From assembly GCA_002344205.1 (NCBI GenBank), contig DDSZ01000005.1:6172-70171 (forward strand): a stretch of 64,000 nt of DNA, written 5' to 3'. The stretch is from Opitutaceae bacterium UBA2377. Lineage in GTDB: Bacteria; Verrucomicrobiota; Verrucomicrobiia; Opitutales; Opitutaceae. How positions within the stretch are numbered: position 1 is the stretch's first letter; each line of letters opens with the position of its first letter. The translations under genes were made by a program, and so were the position numbers. This document shows, in pieces, positions 8,259 through 18,166 of the stretch. The notes beneath the pieces are model-generated. The model worked only from the letters and a program-made list of their open reading frames with translations. It was not told the origin of the DNA and searched no databases.

Positions 8259-11129
8259 TCAAGTTGCAGAAATCGCCGGCGCACTCCGGCTCCACCCGGC
8301 CAACGCACGTCCGGTGAGCGAGCGCGGTTCCTTTTCAATCCCGTGGCGCGGGCCGGCGAAAATCAATTCACCGCCGTCCTTGCCACCGCCGGGTCCCAAG
8401 TCCAGCAGCCAGTCCGCCAGGTTGATCACGTCGAGATTGTGCTCGATGATGATGATCGTGTTGCCCGCATCGCGCAGCTTGAACAGCAGGTCCATGAGCC
8501 GCTGGATGTCGGTCCAGTGCAGGCCGGTCGTGGGCTCGTCGAGAATGTAAAGGGTCTGCCCCTGCTGGCGCTTGCTCAGCTCGAGTGAAAGCTTCAACCG
8601 CTGGGCCTCGCCGCCGGAGAGCGTGGGCGCGGGCTGGCCGAGCTTGAGGTAGCCGAGACCCACGGTGTCGAGCGTCGCCAGCTTGTCCAGAACCCGCGGG
8701 ATGTTGCGGAACAGCGTGATGGCCTCGCGCACGGTGAGATCGAGCACGTCGGCAATGGAGCGGCCGTGGAAGAGGATTTCCAACGTCTCGCGGTTGAAAC
8801 GCCGGCCTGCGCAGCTCGGGCACGGCGCATACGCGTCGGCCATGAACTGCATGTCGAGTTTGATGACACCGTCGCCCTGGCAGCGCTCGCAGCGCCCGCC
8901 CCGGACATTGAAGGAAAACCGGCTGGCCTTGTAGCCGCGCACCTTGGCCAGCGGCACCTGGGCGTAGAGATCGCGCAGGAGGTCGAGCAGACCGGTAAAG
9001 GTTGCGGGGTTGGAACGCGGGCTGCGGCCGATCGGCTCTTGGTCAACGAGCACGAGTTTTTCGAAGAACTCGAGGTTCTCGATGTGCCGGTGCTTGCCGG
9101 GGATGGATTTGGCGCCGTTGAGCTTTCGCGCCGCCGCGGCCGCAAGGATGTCGTTTACCAGCGTGCTTTTACCCGAGCCCGAGACACCGGTGACACAGGT
9201 CAGCAAGCCGATGGGGAATTTTGCGTCGATGCCGCGCAGGTTGTGTTCGCGGGCTTCGCGCACGGCCAACCACGCCCCGTCGGGAGTCTTGGCTGCCGCC
9301 TCCCGCGTGACGCGAAGTTTGCGCGCCAAGTAGGGGCCGGTGCGGGACAGCTTGGCCGGCAACGCCGCACAGGCCGCCGGCGTGCCTTGGAAGAGCACCT
9401 GCCCGCCCTCGGTCCCCGCCTCGGGTCCCATTTCGATCAATTCGTCGGCGATGCGAAGCGTGTCCTCATCGTGTTCGACGACGATCACGGTGTTGCCGCG
9501 GTCACGCAGCTCCCGCAACTGGGCCAGCAGGCGTTCATTGTCCGCCGGATGCAGGCCGATGCTGGGTTCGTCGAGCACGTAGATTACACCCATCAGTCCC
9601 ATGCCGAGTTGCGTGGCCAGCCGCACGCGCTGCGCCTCGCCGCCCGAAAGCGTGGCGTAGTCGCGGTCCAGCGTCAGGTAAGCCAGCCCGGTTTGGAGAA
9701 GAAAATGCAGCCGCTGCTCAATACCCGAAACGACCTCGGCCAACGCCGCGCTGTCCGCATGGTCGGCGACCCACGCCCGTGCCACCGCGTGCGCCGCCCC
9801 CACATCCAGCGCCAAAAACTCCGGGAAGGTGAGTCCGCCCACCCGCACGGCGCCACTGCGGACGTTCAGGCGCGCACCGTGACACTCGGTGCAGGCCCCG
9901 CTGATCATGAACGTCATGAGCCGCGCCCGGAAGCCTTCGCTGTCCGTCTCGCGGAAACTTTCCTCCAAGTCGGCGATCACGCCGGCGAAGGGCAGCGTGC
10001 GCGGTTCGCGCATGCGGCGCAGCTTGAAGGCAAACTGCCGCTTGCTCGCCCCGTGCAGAATCGCCTCGCGGGTCGCGGGCGGCAATTCCTGCCACGGGGT
10101 GTCGGGGTCAAAGGGCAGTTGCTCGGCGAGCTGCTTGAGCAGCGCGTTGTGCTTGATGATGAGATTTTTCCCGCCGATGCGCCAGGGTTTGAGTGCGCCC
10201 TCGCGCACGCTTTTGGCCGGATCGGGCACAAGCAGTTCCGGCACGAAACGCATCTGCCGCCCCAGCCCGCCGCAGGTCGGACAGGCACCGTCGCTGTGAT
10301 TAAACGAGAAGTGCCGCGGGGTGAGTTTCTCGAAAACATCCCCGCACCCTTCGCAGGCGAGATGCTGGCTCAGGGGCAGTTCGCGCCACGGGGCATCGGC
10401 GGTTTTCTGCGCGAGGATCACCGCCCGGTCCTTGCCCTCGCGGAAGGCAAGTTCCAGCGAATCGGCCAGCCGGGAGCGTTGCTCGGCGGTCGCCATCAGC
10501 CGGTCCACCACGAGATCGACCGTGATTTCCTTGGTCCCCGGTGGCACCAGGCCGGGCTCGTCGAGGTTTTTGATCTCGCCGTCCAGCCGCACGCGTTGGA
10601 AACCCCGTTGGCGCAGCCGCGGCAGTTCCTCGCGCAGGACGCTGGGCTTGGCCCGCAGGCACGGCGCCAGCACCATCACCCGCTCGCCGGCGCAGCCCGT
10701 CAGCACATGCTGCACGTTGTCGTCAAGCGAGCGGCGGACAACCCGCCCGCCGTCCTTCGGGCAGCGTTGCTCCCCCGCCAGTGCCCAGAGGAGCTGCGCA
10801 TAGTCCGCAATCTCGGTCGCCGTCGCGATCGTGCTGCGCGGGCCGCCCGCACCGGTGCGCTGCTCGATGGCGAGAACCGGCGACAATCCGTGGATAAAAT
10901 CGACGTCCGGCCGTTTCAGTTGATCCAACGCCGCCCGCGCCTGCGTGGAGAGCGACTCCATGTATTTGCGATAGCCCTCGGCATAGATGGTGTCGAAGGC
11001 CAGCGATGATTTGCCCGAACCGCTGGGTCCGGTGATGACCGTCAATCGCCCGCGCGGGATGCGCAGCTCCAGGTTCCGCAGGTTGTGCTCCCGGGCACCT
11101 TTGACATGGATATGGGTCGCAGCCTGCAT
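8259..11129 (-). CDS. uvrA: Excinuclease ABC subunit A
   Basis: UvrA is the damage-sensing ABC ATPase of nucleotide excision repair. This 956-aa protein has two ABC modules: Walker [10 protein letters not shown] near residue 35 and GVSGSGKST in the second half, two LSGGEAQR signatures, and Walker B segments [10 protein letters not shown] and [10 protein letters not shown]. Zinc-finger cysteines occur as CxxC pairs (CEGCG/CPTCGG, CTECHG, CERCQG/CPSCAG). The region around residues 130-245 that binds UvrB is retained, which argues against a truncated class II UvrA. The internal ATG eight codons into the open frame was chosen because the conserved [11 protein letters not shown] begins right after it. 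Confidence 0.96.
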   Translation of the reverse strand: MQAATHIHVKGAREHNLRNLELRIPRGRLTVITGPSGSGKSSLAFDTIYAEGYRKYMESLSTQARAALDQLKRPDVDFIHGLSPVLAIEQRTGAGGPRSTIATATEIADYAQLLWALAGEQRCPKDGGRVVRRSLDDNVQHVLTGCAGERVMVLAPCLRAKPSVLREELPRLRQRGFQRVRLDGEIKNLDEPGLVPPGTKEITVDLVVDRLMATAEQRSRLADSLELAFREGKDRAVILAQKTADAPWRELPLSQHLACEGCGDVFEKLTPRHFSFNHSDGACPTCGGLGRQMRFVPELLVPDPAKSVREGALKPWRIGGKNLIIKHNALLKQLAEQLPFDPDTPWQELPPATREAILHGASKRQFAFKLRRMREPRTLPFAGVIADLEESFRETDSEGFRARLMTFMISGACTECHGARLNVRSGAVRVGGLTFPEFLALDVGAAHAVARAWVADHADSAALAEVVSGIEQRLHFLLQTGLAYLTLDRDYATLSGGEAQRVRLATQLGMGLMGVIYVLDEPSIGLHPADNERLLAQLRELRDRGNTVIVVEHDEDTLRIADELIEMGPEAGTEGGQVLFQGTPAACAALPAKLSRTGPYLARKLRVTREAAAKTPDGAWLAVREAREHNLRGIDAKFPIGLLTCVTGVSGSGKSTLVNDILAAAAARKLNGAKSIPGKHRHIENLEFFEKLVLVDQEPIGRSPRSNPATFTGLLDLLRDLYAQVPLAKVRGYKASRFSFNVRGGRCERCQGDGVIKLDMQFMADAYAPCPSCAGRRFNRETLEILFHGRSIADVLDLTVREAITLFRNIPRVLDKLATLDTVGLGYLKLGQPAPTLSGGEAQRLKLSLELSKRQQGQTLYILDEPTTGLHWTDIQRLMDLLFKLRDAGNTIIIIEHNLDVINLADWLLDLGPGGGKDGGELIFAGPRHGIEKEPRSLTGRALAGWSRSAPAISAT

Positions 11130-11311
11130 GGATGGAACGCGCAATCTACGCAATTGCCCGCCGCGTCAAAGCCGTAAGTGCAATCCTTCGTATGGACCGC
11201 GTTCGCCGGCCGGCCTGCTTTATGACTTGCTGCACAAGGGCCGATTCCTTTCATAGCCGGCAGACTCACGGATAGGCCAGTTACCCTTAACCCCACCCCT
11301 CATCCCCGACC

Positions 11312-11335
11312 AAACCTCCCCTCCGGGAGGTTTTT
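11312..11335 (+). terminator. Terminator-like hairpin in the leader of the DUF1302 gene
   Basis: A perfect 9-bp stem (aaacctccc / gggaggttt) with a 4-nt loop is followed by five T residues. It lies between divergent uvrA and the DUF1302 gene, 26 bp before the ATG, so on the plus strand it would sit inside the leader of the downstream gene. It could be an attenuator, or the end of an unseen small transcript. Confidence 0.6.
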
Positions 11336-11361
11336 CGCTCTAGGATTCACCACCAACCCCC

Positions 11362-13344
11362 ATGTCCAACAGCAAATCATCCCCCTGTCTGCGCCGTCCT
11401 TTTGTGGCGGCCTTTCTCAGCCTGCTCACCGCAGCTCCTGTGCTTCTGCCCGGATACACTTTCAGTTCCGGTGACGTGAAGGGCAGCTTTGACACCACCG
11501 TCTCGGTGGGTGCGCTCTATCGCTTGGGCGACCCTGATCGCGACTTCATCGGCCGCACCAACGGCGGCACCCAGAACTCGGTCAACACCGACGACGGCAA
11601 CTTGAACTACGAAAAGGGCTGGGCCTCCCACCTGCTGAAGGTCTCGCATGACCTGCAGCTTTCCCGGGAGAACCTTGGCCTCTTCGTGCGCGGTTACTAT
11701 TTCGTGGACCTCATCGCCAATGAGACGAAGCGCACGGGCCTGAGCGACCAGGCAAAGGACCGCGTCGATCGCGGTCGTGAGCTGCTCGATCTCTATGCTT
11801 CCGGCTACTTCGACATCGGCGGCATGCCCGTGGATGTCCGCGTCGGCCGCCAAGTGCTGAGCCTCGGCGAGAGCACTTTCATCCCGAACGGCATCAACGT
11901 CGTCAACCCGGTGGACCTCTCCAAACTCCGCGTGCCCGGCGCCGAACTTAAGGAGGCCTTTCTGCCGGTCAACATGCTGAAAGTTTCCGTCGGAGTGACG
12001 TCCAAGCTCACCCTTGAACCCTATTGGCTGCTTGAGTTTCGCCGCAACGAACTCGAGCCCGCCGGCACCTATTTCTCGACCAATGACTTTGCCAGCCGCG
12101 GCGGCAGCACCGTGTGGCTCGGTTTTGGCGGCATCCCCGACCGCACCGGCGTGAGCGGGACCGGCGGTCTCGGCGGCATTCCACGCGACCGGGACCGGGA
12201 GGGTAACAATTTCAGCCAATTCGGCGTGGCCGCCCGCTATCTTGCCGACAGCGGCACGGAATACGGCTTCTACCTCGCGCGCTACCACAGCCGTTCCCCG
12301 GTCATCAGCGCCCGCACGCCCACCGGACCGATCAGCCCGGCCTTGGTTCAAGCCACGGCCACCAACCTCGCCAACGCCCAGTTGGTCCCGGCCATGGTCG
12401 GGGCCGGCATCCCGCCCGCCACCATTGCCGTCGTGCTGCCGCAGTTGCTCGGTGCGGCCCTCACCGATGTGCCCGTCGGCTCGCTGCCGGCCGGCCTTGC
12501 GCCATTTGCGCCGTTTTATCCCGGTGCCCAGGCCATCGCCGCCGGTGCCCGGCAGATCGGCTTGCTCAGCGCGGCCCAGACCGGCCGTTACTTCATCGAA
12601 TACCCCGAGGACATCGGGATGGTCGGCGTGAGCTTCAACACCGACCTGGGCGCAACCGGCATCTCCTGGCAGGGCGAGGTCTCGTATAAAAACGACGTCC
12701 CCCTGCAGGTTGACGACGTCGAACTGCTCTTTGCCGCCCTCTCCTCGCTCGCCCCGCAATTCGGCGCCAGCAACCAAATCGGCAACTATCTCGGTCAATA
12801 CGGCCGGGAAATCTCCGGCTACCGCCGGCATGATGTCTGGACCGCCCAAACCACGATGACGAAAGTCTTCGGCCCCCGGCTGGGAGCCAGCCAGTTGGTC
12901 TTGGTCGGCGAAGTCGGCGGCGTCTGGGCCAATCTTCCCTCCAAGAGCACCCTCCGCTACGACGGCCCGGGCACCTTCACGAGCGGCAGCACGGCCAACA
13001 TGATCACCAGCGGCAACGGCACCCTGCCCACCACGCCGGAAAATCGCTTTGCCGACAGCTTTTCCTGGGGCTACCAGATCGCCGCCCGCCTCGACTACAG
13101 CAATGTCTTCGCCGGCGTGAACGTCTCGCCGTCCATCGCGTTTGTGCACGACGCCGGCGGGACCACACCCCTGCCACTCGGCAACTTCATCGCCGGGCGC
13201 AAGAGCATCACCCTCGCCGCCGAGTTCACCTTCCAAAATGCTTGGGCGCTGGAAATGCGCTACGTGAACTTCTTCGGCGCCGGCCGCTACAATCTCCTCA
13301 GCGACCGCGACTTCGTCTCCACCGCCCTTCGCTACTCCTTCTAA
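11362..13344 (+). CDS. DUF1302 family outer-membrane protein
   Basis: This 660-aa protein has an N-terminal export signal (about residues 1-37) and alternating aromatic/hydrophobic strands ending in a terminal Phe (LRYSF), consistent with an outer-membrane beta-barrel. The overall pattern (GSFDTTVSVGALYRLG at the start, VGRQVLSLGEST, and SYKNDVPLQVDD) matches DUF1302. Such proteins travel with DUF1329, YCF48-like and MMPL proteins in Pseudomonas and relatives, suggesting an envelope lipid or hydrophobic-compound route; the substrate is unproven. It is the first gene of that four-gene cassette. Confidence 0.85.
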   Translation: MSNSKSSPCLRRPFVAAFLSLLTAAPVLLPGYTFSSGDVKGSFDTTVSVGALYRLGDPDRDFIGRTNGGTQNSVNTDDGNLNYEKGWASHLLKVSHDLQLSRENLGLFVRGYYFVDLIANETKRTGLSDQAKDRVDRGRELLDLYASGYFDIGGMPVDVRVGRQVLSLGESTFIPNGINVVNPVDLSKLRVPGAELKEAFLPVNMLKVSVGVTSKLTLEPYWLLEFRRNELEPAGTYFSTNDFASRGGSTVWLGFGGIPDRTGVSGTGGLGGIPRDRDREGNNFSQFGVAARYLADSGTEYGFYLARYHSRSPVISARTPTGPISPALVQATATNLANAQLVPAMVGAGIPPATIAVVLPQLLGAALTDVPVGSLPAGLAPFAPFYPGAQAIAAGARQIGLLSAAQTGRYFIEYPEDIGMVGVSFNTDLGATGISWQGEVSYKNDVPLQVDDVELLFAALSSLAPQFGASNQIGNYLGQYGREISGYRRHDVWTAQTTMTKVFGPRLGASQLVLVGEVGGVWANLPSKSTLRYDGPGTFTSGSTANMITSGNGTLPTTPENRFADSFSWGYQIAARLDYSNVFAGVNVSPSIAFVHDAGGTTPLPLGNFIAGRKSITLAAEFTFQNAWALEMRYVNFFGAGRYNLLSDRDFVSTALRYSF

Positions 13345-13362
13345 TCGCCCCCCTGCTCTCCC

Positions 13363-14718
13363 ATGAAATCACGTTTTCTTACCCCCAGTCTCGTCACCAT
13401 CATCCTTTGCCTGCCGCTGAGCGCGCAGGTCGGGGAATCCGAGGCCGCGCGTCTCGGCCAGGATCTCACCCCCCTTGGGGCTGAGCGCGCCGGCAATGCC
13501 GCCGGGACCATCCCGGCTTGGGACGGTGGCATCACGACCCCGCCCGCCGGCTATGTCGTGGGCAGCCACCACCCCGATCCGTTCGCGGACGACCGACCGC
13601 TCTACACCATCACCCACGACAATCTCGGCGAGCATGAGGCTAGCCTGACCGCCGGCCACGCCGCATTGCTGAAAGCGTATCCGTCCAGCTACCGGATGCC
13701 GGTTTATCCCACGCGCCGCAGCGCTTCCAATCCCGAGCGCATTTACGAAGCCACCCGTCGTAACGCCACCACGGCGCGCTTGGTGAACAACGGCGCCGGG
13801 TTCGAGAATGCCATCGTCGGCATTCCCTTCCCCATCCCCCAGAACGGTCTCGAGGTCATCTGGAACCACCTCACCCGCTACCGCGGCGTAGCCGCCGCCC
13901 GCTACATCGGCCAGGCTTCACCCACCCGGGGCGGCAGTTTCACGATGGTCGAATTTGAGGACGACTTCCTCTTCAACTACACCCGGGAGGATGTGACCGC
14001 GGCCGATCTCGACAACGTGCTCATCTATTTCAAGCAGGCCGTTATCGCCCCGGCGCGGCTGGCCGGTTCCATCCTCATCGCCCACGAAACCCTCGACCAA
14101 GTGCGGGAGCCCCGCCGGGCCTGGGTTTACAACGCCGGCCAGCGCCGCGTCCGCCGCGCGCCCAATGTTGCCTATGACAACCCCGGCACCGCCGCCGACG
14201 GCATGCGCACCAGCGACCAGTTCGACATGTTCAACGGCGCGCCCGACCGCTACGATTGGAATCTCGTCGGCAAAAAGGAGATCATCGTGCCCTACAACTC
14301 CTACCGGCTGCACAGCGACAGCGTGAAATATCGCGACATCCTCACCCCGCTGCACATCAACCAAGACCTGACCCGCTACGAACTTCACCGCGTGTGGGTC
14401 GTGGACGCCACGCTCAAGTCCGGCACCTCGCACATCTACAGCCGGCGGACGTTCTACGTGGACGAGGACAGTTGGCAGATTCTTGCCGTCGATCAGTATG
14501 ATTCCCGCGGCCAGCTCTGGCGGGTGTCGGAGGCGCATTGCATCAACTATTACGAAGCGCAGACCTTCTGGAGCACCCTTGAGGTCCACACCGACCTGCT
14601 CGCCGGCCGCTACTTGGCCATCGGCTTGGATAACGAAGGCAAGATGTATGATTTCGGCGTCAAGCGCACGCCGGCGGACTACAGCCCCGATGCCCTGCGC
14701 CGCGCCGGTGTGCGTTAA
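13363..14718 (+). CDS. DUF1329 domain protein, periplasmic
   Basis: This 451-aa protein starts 18 bp after the DUF1302 gene. It has a short signal peptide (about residues 1-21) and the DUF1329 hallmarks LGQDLTPLGAERAGNAAGTIPAWDGG and IVPYNSYRL plus YELHRVWVVDATLK toward the C-terminus. The fold is thought to resemble lipid-carrying LolA/LppX-type proteins, making it a plausible periplasmic carrier between the MMPL pump and the DUF1302 barrel. That role is inferred from gene neighbourhood, not shown. Length is normal for the family. Confidence 0.85.
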   Translation: MKSRFLTPSLVTIILCLPLSAQVGESEAARLGQDLTPLGAERAGNAAGTIPAWDGGITTPPAGYVVGSHHPDPFADDRPLYTITHDNLGEHEASLTAGHAALLKAYPSSYRMPVYPTRRSASNPERIYEATRRNATTARLVNNGAGFENAIVGIPFPIPQNGLEVIWNHLTRYRGVAAARYIGQASPTRGGSFTMVEFEDDFLFNYTREDVTAADLDNVLIYFKQAVIAPARLAGSILIAHETLDQVREPRRAWVYNAGQRRVRRAPNVAYDNPGTAADGMRTSDQFDMFNGAPDRYDWNLVGKKEIIVPYNSYRLHSDSVKYRDILTPLHINQDLTRYELHRVWVVDATLKSGTSHIYSRRTFYVDEDSWQILAVDQYDSRGQLWRVSEAHCINYYEAQTFWSTLEVHTDLLAGRYLAIGLDNEGKMYDFGVKRTPADYSPDALRRAGVR

Positions 14719-14755
14719 GAATTCCGTCCCGCACCGTGCGGTCAGGCGAGCAGGC

Positions 14756-15715
14756 TTGGCCGCACGGTTTGCTTTTTCGAATCGGCTTTGCGCCGCGGTG
14801 TTCCGCGCCGCCCACGTCTTCGCTTTTCTCTTCCCGTTGGCGGTGCTTGGCGCGTCGTCACTACCCCGGACCCTTTTGCTGGATGTCGCCGTCGCGCCCG
14901 ATGCCCTGGTAGCCGTCGGCGAGCGAGGCGGTGTTTATCGCTCGACGGACGGGGGCGCTTCATGGGCCAAGTCCCAAAGCGGCGTGCACGCCACGCTCAC
15001 CGCGGTGGCTTTTGCCGACGACGGCCGCACCGGCTGGGCCGTCGGGCATGACGCGGTGATCCTTGCGACCACGGACGCGGGCCGCTCGTGGCGCGTCGCC
15101 TACCGGGGCGAAAGCCCGGATGAATCCTTTCTCGATGTCTGCGTCCTCGACCAAACGACCATCATCGCCGTCGGAGCTTACGGCCTGTATCTTGAAAGCA
15201 AAGACGGCGGAGCGACATGGAATTCACGCCGGATTCTTGACGACGATTATCACCTCAACCGCATCACCCTCGCGGACGACGGCACCCTGTATCTCGCGGG
15301 CGAGCACGGGACCCTGCTGAGCTCGCATGATCGCGGCGCCACTTGGGATGGCATCCACACGCCGTATGACGGTTCATTTTACGGCACCCTGCCGCTGCCC
15401 GACGGTAGCCTGCTCGCCTACGGCCTGCGCGGTCGCATCTACCGTTCCGAGGACCAAGGCGAGGACTGGATCGCGGTGGCCAATGATCAGCGCGTGCTTA
15501 TCGCCTGCGCCCTGCGGCTGCGGTCCGGCGCCATCGTGCTGGCCGGACAATCCCGGGCGTTCTTCATCAGTCACGACGACGGCCGCAGCTTTGCCGCCTG
15601 GGCTGCGCCGCTGACCACCGGCGTTTCCGAACTGGTCGAGGCCGCAGATGGCACGCTGCTGGCCTTTGGTGAAACCGGTGTCACCCGTCTGCCCGCTCCC
15701 CCGGCCCAGCCATGA
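14756..15715 (+). CDS. YCF48/BNR-repeat exported protein
   Basis: This protein of about 319 aa is a beta-propeller with repeated BNR-like motifs of the S-x-DGGxxW type (STDGGASW, TTDAGRSW, SKDGGATW, SHDRGATW, SEDQGEDW). Such YCF48-like proteins are assembly factors in photosystem II and accessory proteins next to MMPL exporters in other bacteria. The start is uncertain: TTG at 14756 and GTG at 14798 both give an export signal, and GTG at 14708 would overlap DUF1329. Its stop overlaps the MMPL start as ATGA, implying translational coupling. Confidence 0.78.
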   Translation: MAARFAFSNRLCAAVFRAAHVFAFLFPLAVLGASSLPRTLLLDVAVAPDALVAVGERGGVYRSTDGGASWAKSQSGVHATLTAVAFADDGRTGWAVGHDAVILATTDAGRSWRVAYRGESPDESFLDVCVLDQTTIIAVGAYGLYLESKDGGATWNSRRILDDDYHLNRITLADDGTLYLAGEHGTLLSSHDRGATWDGIHTPYDGSFYGTLPLPDGSLLAYGLRGRIYRSEDQGEDWIAVANDQRVLIACALRLRSGAIVLAGQSRAFFISHDDGRSFAAWAAPLTTGVSELVEAADGTLLAFGETGVTRLPAPPAQP

Positions 15716-18117
15716 GTTCCATCGCACCACGGATCGCCGCCTGGGTTTTTCGCCATCGGCTGCCCCTCCTGATCGGATTCGGCCTGCTGACCCTGCTCAT
15801 GGCTTGGTCCGCCAAGCACACCCGCGTCGATGCGAGCTTCAACAAGCAACTGCCCCAGCAGCACGAATACATCCGCAACTTCGTCAAATATCAGGACCAG
15901 TTTGGCGGGGCCAACCGCGTGGTCATCGCCCTCATGGCCCGCGAGGGCGACATCTTCACCGCGGAATTTTTCAACGCCCTGAAAGAGGTCACCGACGAGG
16001 TGTTTTACCTGCCCGGCGTGGATCGCGCGCAGGTGCAGTCGTTGTTCACGCCCAACGTCCGTTACATCGAGGTGGTGGAAGACGGCTTCTCGGGCGGTAA
16101 TGTCATCCCGGCGGATTTTACGCCGACCCCCGCCAACTTCGCCCGGGTGCGGGAAAACATCATCAAATCCGGCAAGGTCGGGCAGTTGGTCGCAAATGAT
16201 TTCAGCGGCGCGATTATTTCCGCCCAGTTGCTGGAGGTGGATCCCGCCACCGGCCGCCGCCTCGACTACACGCAGGTCGCCGCCTACCTGGAGGAAAAAA
16301 TCCGCGACCGCTACGCGCAGGACAACGTGGAGGTGGCCTACGGCGTCCACATCATCGGTTTCGCCAAGGTCATCGGCGACATCAGCGACGGCGCCCGCAA
16401 CGTCATCTTCTTTTTTATCGTGTCCTTTTTGGTCACCGCGCTGCTGGTGTGGGTTTACTCGCGCTCGCTGCGGCTGACCATCCCGCCTCTGGTCTGCTCG
16501 CTGATCGCGGTTGTCTGGCAAATGGGTGCGCTTCAGGCTCTCGGCTTCGGTCTCGATCCCCTTTCGATTCTGGTGCCCTTTCTCGTCTTCGCCATCGGTG
16601 TGAGCCACGCGGTCCAGATGGTCCGGGCTTTCCGGAGCGAGGTCTTCGCCGGGCTCAAGCCGGCCGCCGCCGCCGAAAATGCCTTTGCCCAGATTCTCAT
16701 CCCCGGCGGCGTCGCGCTAATCACGGATACCTTCGGCTTCATCACCATGTTGATCATCCGCATCCCGATCATCCAGGAGCTGGCCATCACCGCCAGCCTG
16801 GGCGTCGGTGTGATCATCATCACCAACCTGTTTCTGCTCCCGATTCTGCTGTCCTATCTCCGTCTGCCGGATTCCTACGTCTCCAAGGCGGCCTGGACGC
16901 AGGCGCCCTTTGCCCGCCGGTCCGATTTGTCCGCCCAGGAAGCCGCCCTCGACCGCTGGTGGCGGCGACTGTTAATTGTAACGCATCCCCGCTGGTCCGT
17001 GGTGGTCATTGTCGTGTGGTTTCTGGCGGGAATTTTCGGCTGGCTCATGTCCGCCAAGGTCCGCATCGGCGACCTGCATGCCGGCGTGCCCGAGCTGCGG
17101 CAGACGTCCCGCTACAACGTGGACAGCCGGGTCATCACCGAGAAATTCAGCATCGGCGTGGATATCATCTCCGTCCTCGTCGAAACCGTGCCCAACGGCT
17201 GCGTGGACCATGATGTCGTTTCCCTGATGGACCGCTTTGAGGGCCACATCCGCGCCGTGCCAGGCGTGCAATCGGTCATCAGTCTTTCCTCCACTGCCAA
17301 GGTCGTGAACTCGATGTTCAACGAGGGCTCGTTGAAATGGCGCGTGCTGCCGCACAATCCAGCCGCGCTGGCCCAGGCGGTTTCGCCCATCGAGACCGCC
17401 ACCGGTCTGCTCAACAGCGATGGCAGCGTGCTGCCGATCATGATATTTCTCACCGACCACAAAGCCGAAACCATCCGCGCCGTGACCGATGCGGTGAAGG
17501 CCTTCCGCACCGCCAACCCGTCCGACAAGGTCAAATTCCAACTGGCCAGTGGCAACGTCGGCGTGATGGCCGCAACCAACGAGGTCGTGGCGGCAGCCCA
17601 AAACCCCATCCTCTTCTGGGTCTTTGCCACCATCATTCTGCTTTGCCTCATCACCTTCCGGTCGCTTCGGGCCACGATCTGCATCGTCGTGCCCCTCGCC
17701 ATCGTGTCCTACCTCGCCTATGCCGTCATGGTCTGCCTGGAGATCGGGCTCAAGACCTCGACCCTGCCGGTCGTGGCCTTGGGCGTGGGCATCGGCGTGG
17801 ACTACGGCATCTATCTTTTCTCCCGGCTGACAACGGCCCTGAAGCGCGGGGATTATTTTGAAGACGCGATGTATGCGGCCTACACCCAGACCGGCAGCGC
17901 GGTCGTCTTCACCGGCTTCACCCTCGCCATCGGCGTTTGCACCTGGATGTTCTCGGACCTCAAGTTCCAGGCCGACATGGGCCTGCTCCTCGCCTTCATG
18001 TTTCTTGTGAACATGCTGGGAGCCATCACGCTGCTCCCGGCCATGGCCCGCTGGTTCTATCGCCATCATACCGGCCGCACCCAAGCGCCGTTTCAGACCC
18101 GGCGCTGGCGGTCCTGA
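15712..18117 (+). CDS. MMPL/RND-family transporter
   Basis: This 801-aa inner-membrane protein has the duplicated RND layout: one N-terminal membrane helix (about 18-35), a large periplasmic loop, a cluster of about five helices (about 225-385), a second helix and loop, and a second cluster (about 620-790). It fits MMPL-type exporters of hydrophobic compounds and contains the GIGVDYGIYLFSRL segment typical of the second sterol-sensing-like half. It is coupled to the YCF48 protein by a 4-bp overlap and closes the DUF1302/DUF1329 cassette. The cargo is unknown. Confidence 0.9.
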   Translation: MSSIAPRIAAWVFRHRLPLLIGFGLLTLLMAWSAKHTRVDASFNKQLPQQHEYIRNFVKYQDQFGGANRVVIALMAREGDIFTAEFFNALKEVTDEVFYLPGVDRAQVQSLFTPNVRYIEVVEDGFSGGNVIPADFTPTPANFARVRENIIKSGKVGQLVANDFSGAIISAQLLEVDPATGRRLDYTQVAAYLEEKIRDRYAQDNVEVAYGVHIIGFAKVIGDISDGARNVIFFFIVSFLVTALLVWVYSRSLRLTIPPLVCSLIAVVWQMGALQALGFGLDPLSILVPFLVFAIGVSHAVQMVRAFRSEVFAGLKPAAAAENAFAQILIPGGVALITDTFGFITMLIIRIPIIQELAITASLGVGVIIITNLFLLPILLSYLRLPDSYVSKAAWTQAPFARRSDLSAQEAALDRWWRRLLIVTHPRWSVVVIVVWFLAGIFGWLMSAKVRIGDLHAGVPELRQTSRYNVDSRVITEKFSIGVDIISVLVETVPNGCVDHDVVSLMDRFEGHIRAVPGVQSVISLSSTAKVVNSMFNEGSLKWRVLPHNPAALAQAVSPIETATGLLNSDGSVLPIMIFLTDHKAETIRAVTDAVKAFRTANPSDKVKFQLASGNVGVMAATNEVVAAAQNPILFWVFATIILLCLITFRSLRATICIVVPLAIVSYLAYAVMVCLEIGLKTSTLPVVALGVGIGVDYGIYLFSRLTTALKRGDYFEDAMYAAYTQTGSAVVFTGFTLAIGVCTWMFSDLKFQADMGLLLAFMFLVNMLGAITLLPAMARWFYRHHTGRTQAPFQTRRWRS

Positions 18118-18166
18118 GCCGGAAAATTGGCTGGTCAACCGCCTGCCGCCCAAATGTGCTGGGCGT

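Noticed and set aside
8766..11009. 747-codon plus-strand frame opposite uvrA
   Set aside because: UvrA on the minus strand has complete motifs; the antisense translation has no recognisable domain.
11377..13236. Long minus-strand frame across the DUF1302 gene
   Set aside because: Composition-driven shadow; the plus-strand gene has a signal peptide and fits its cassette.
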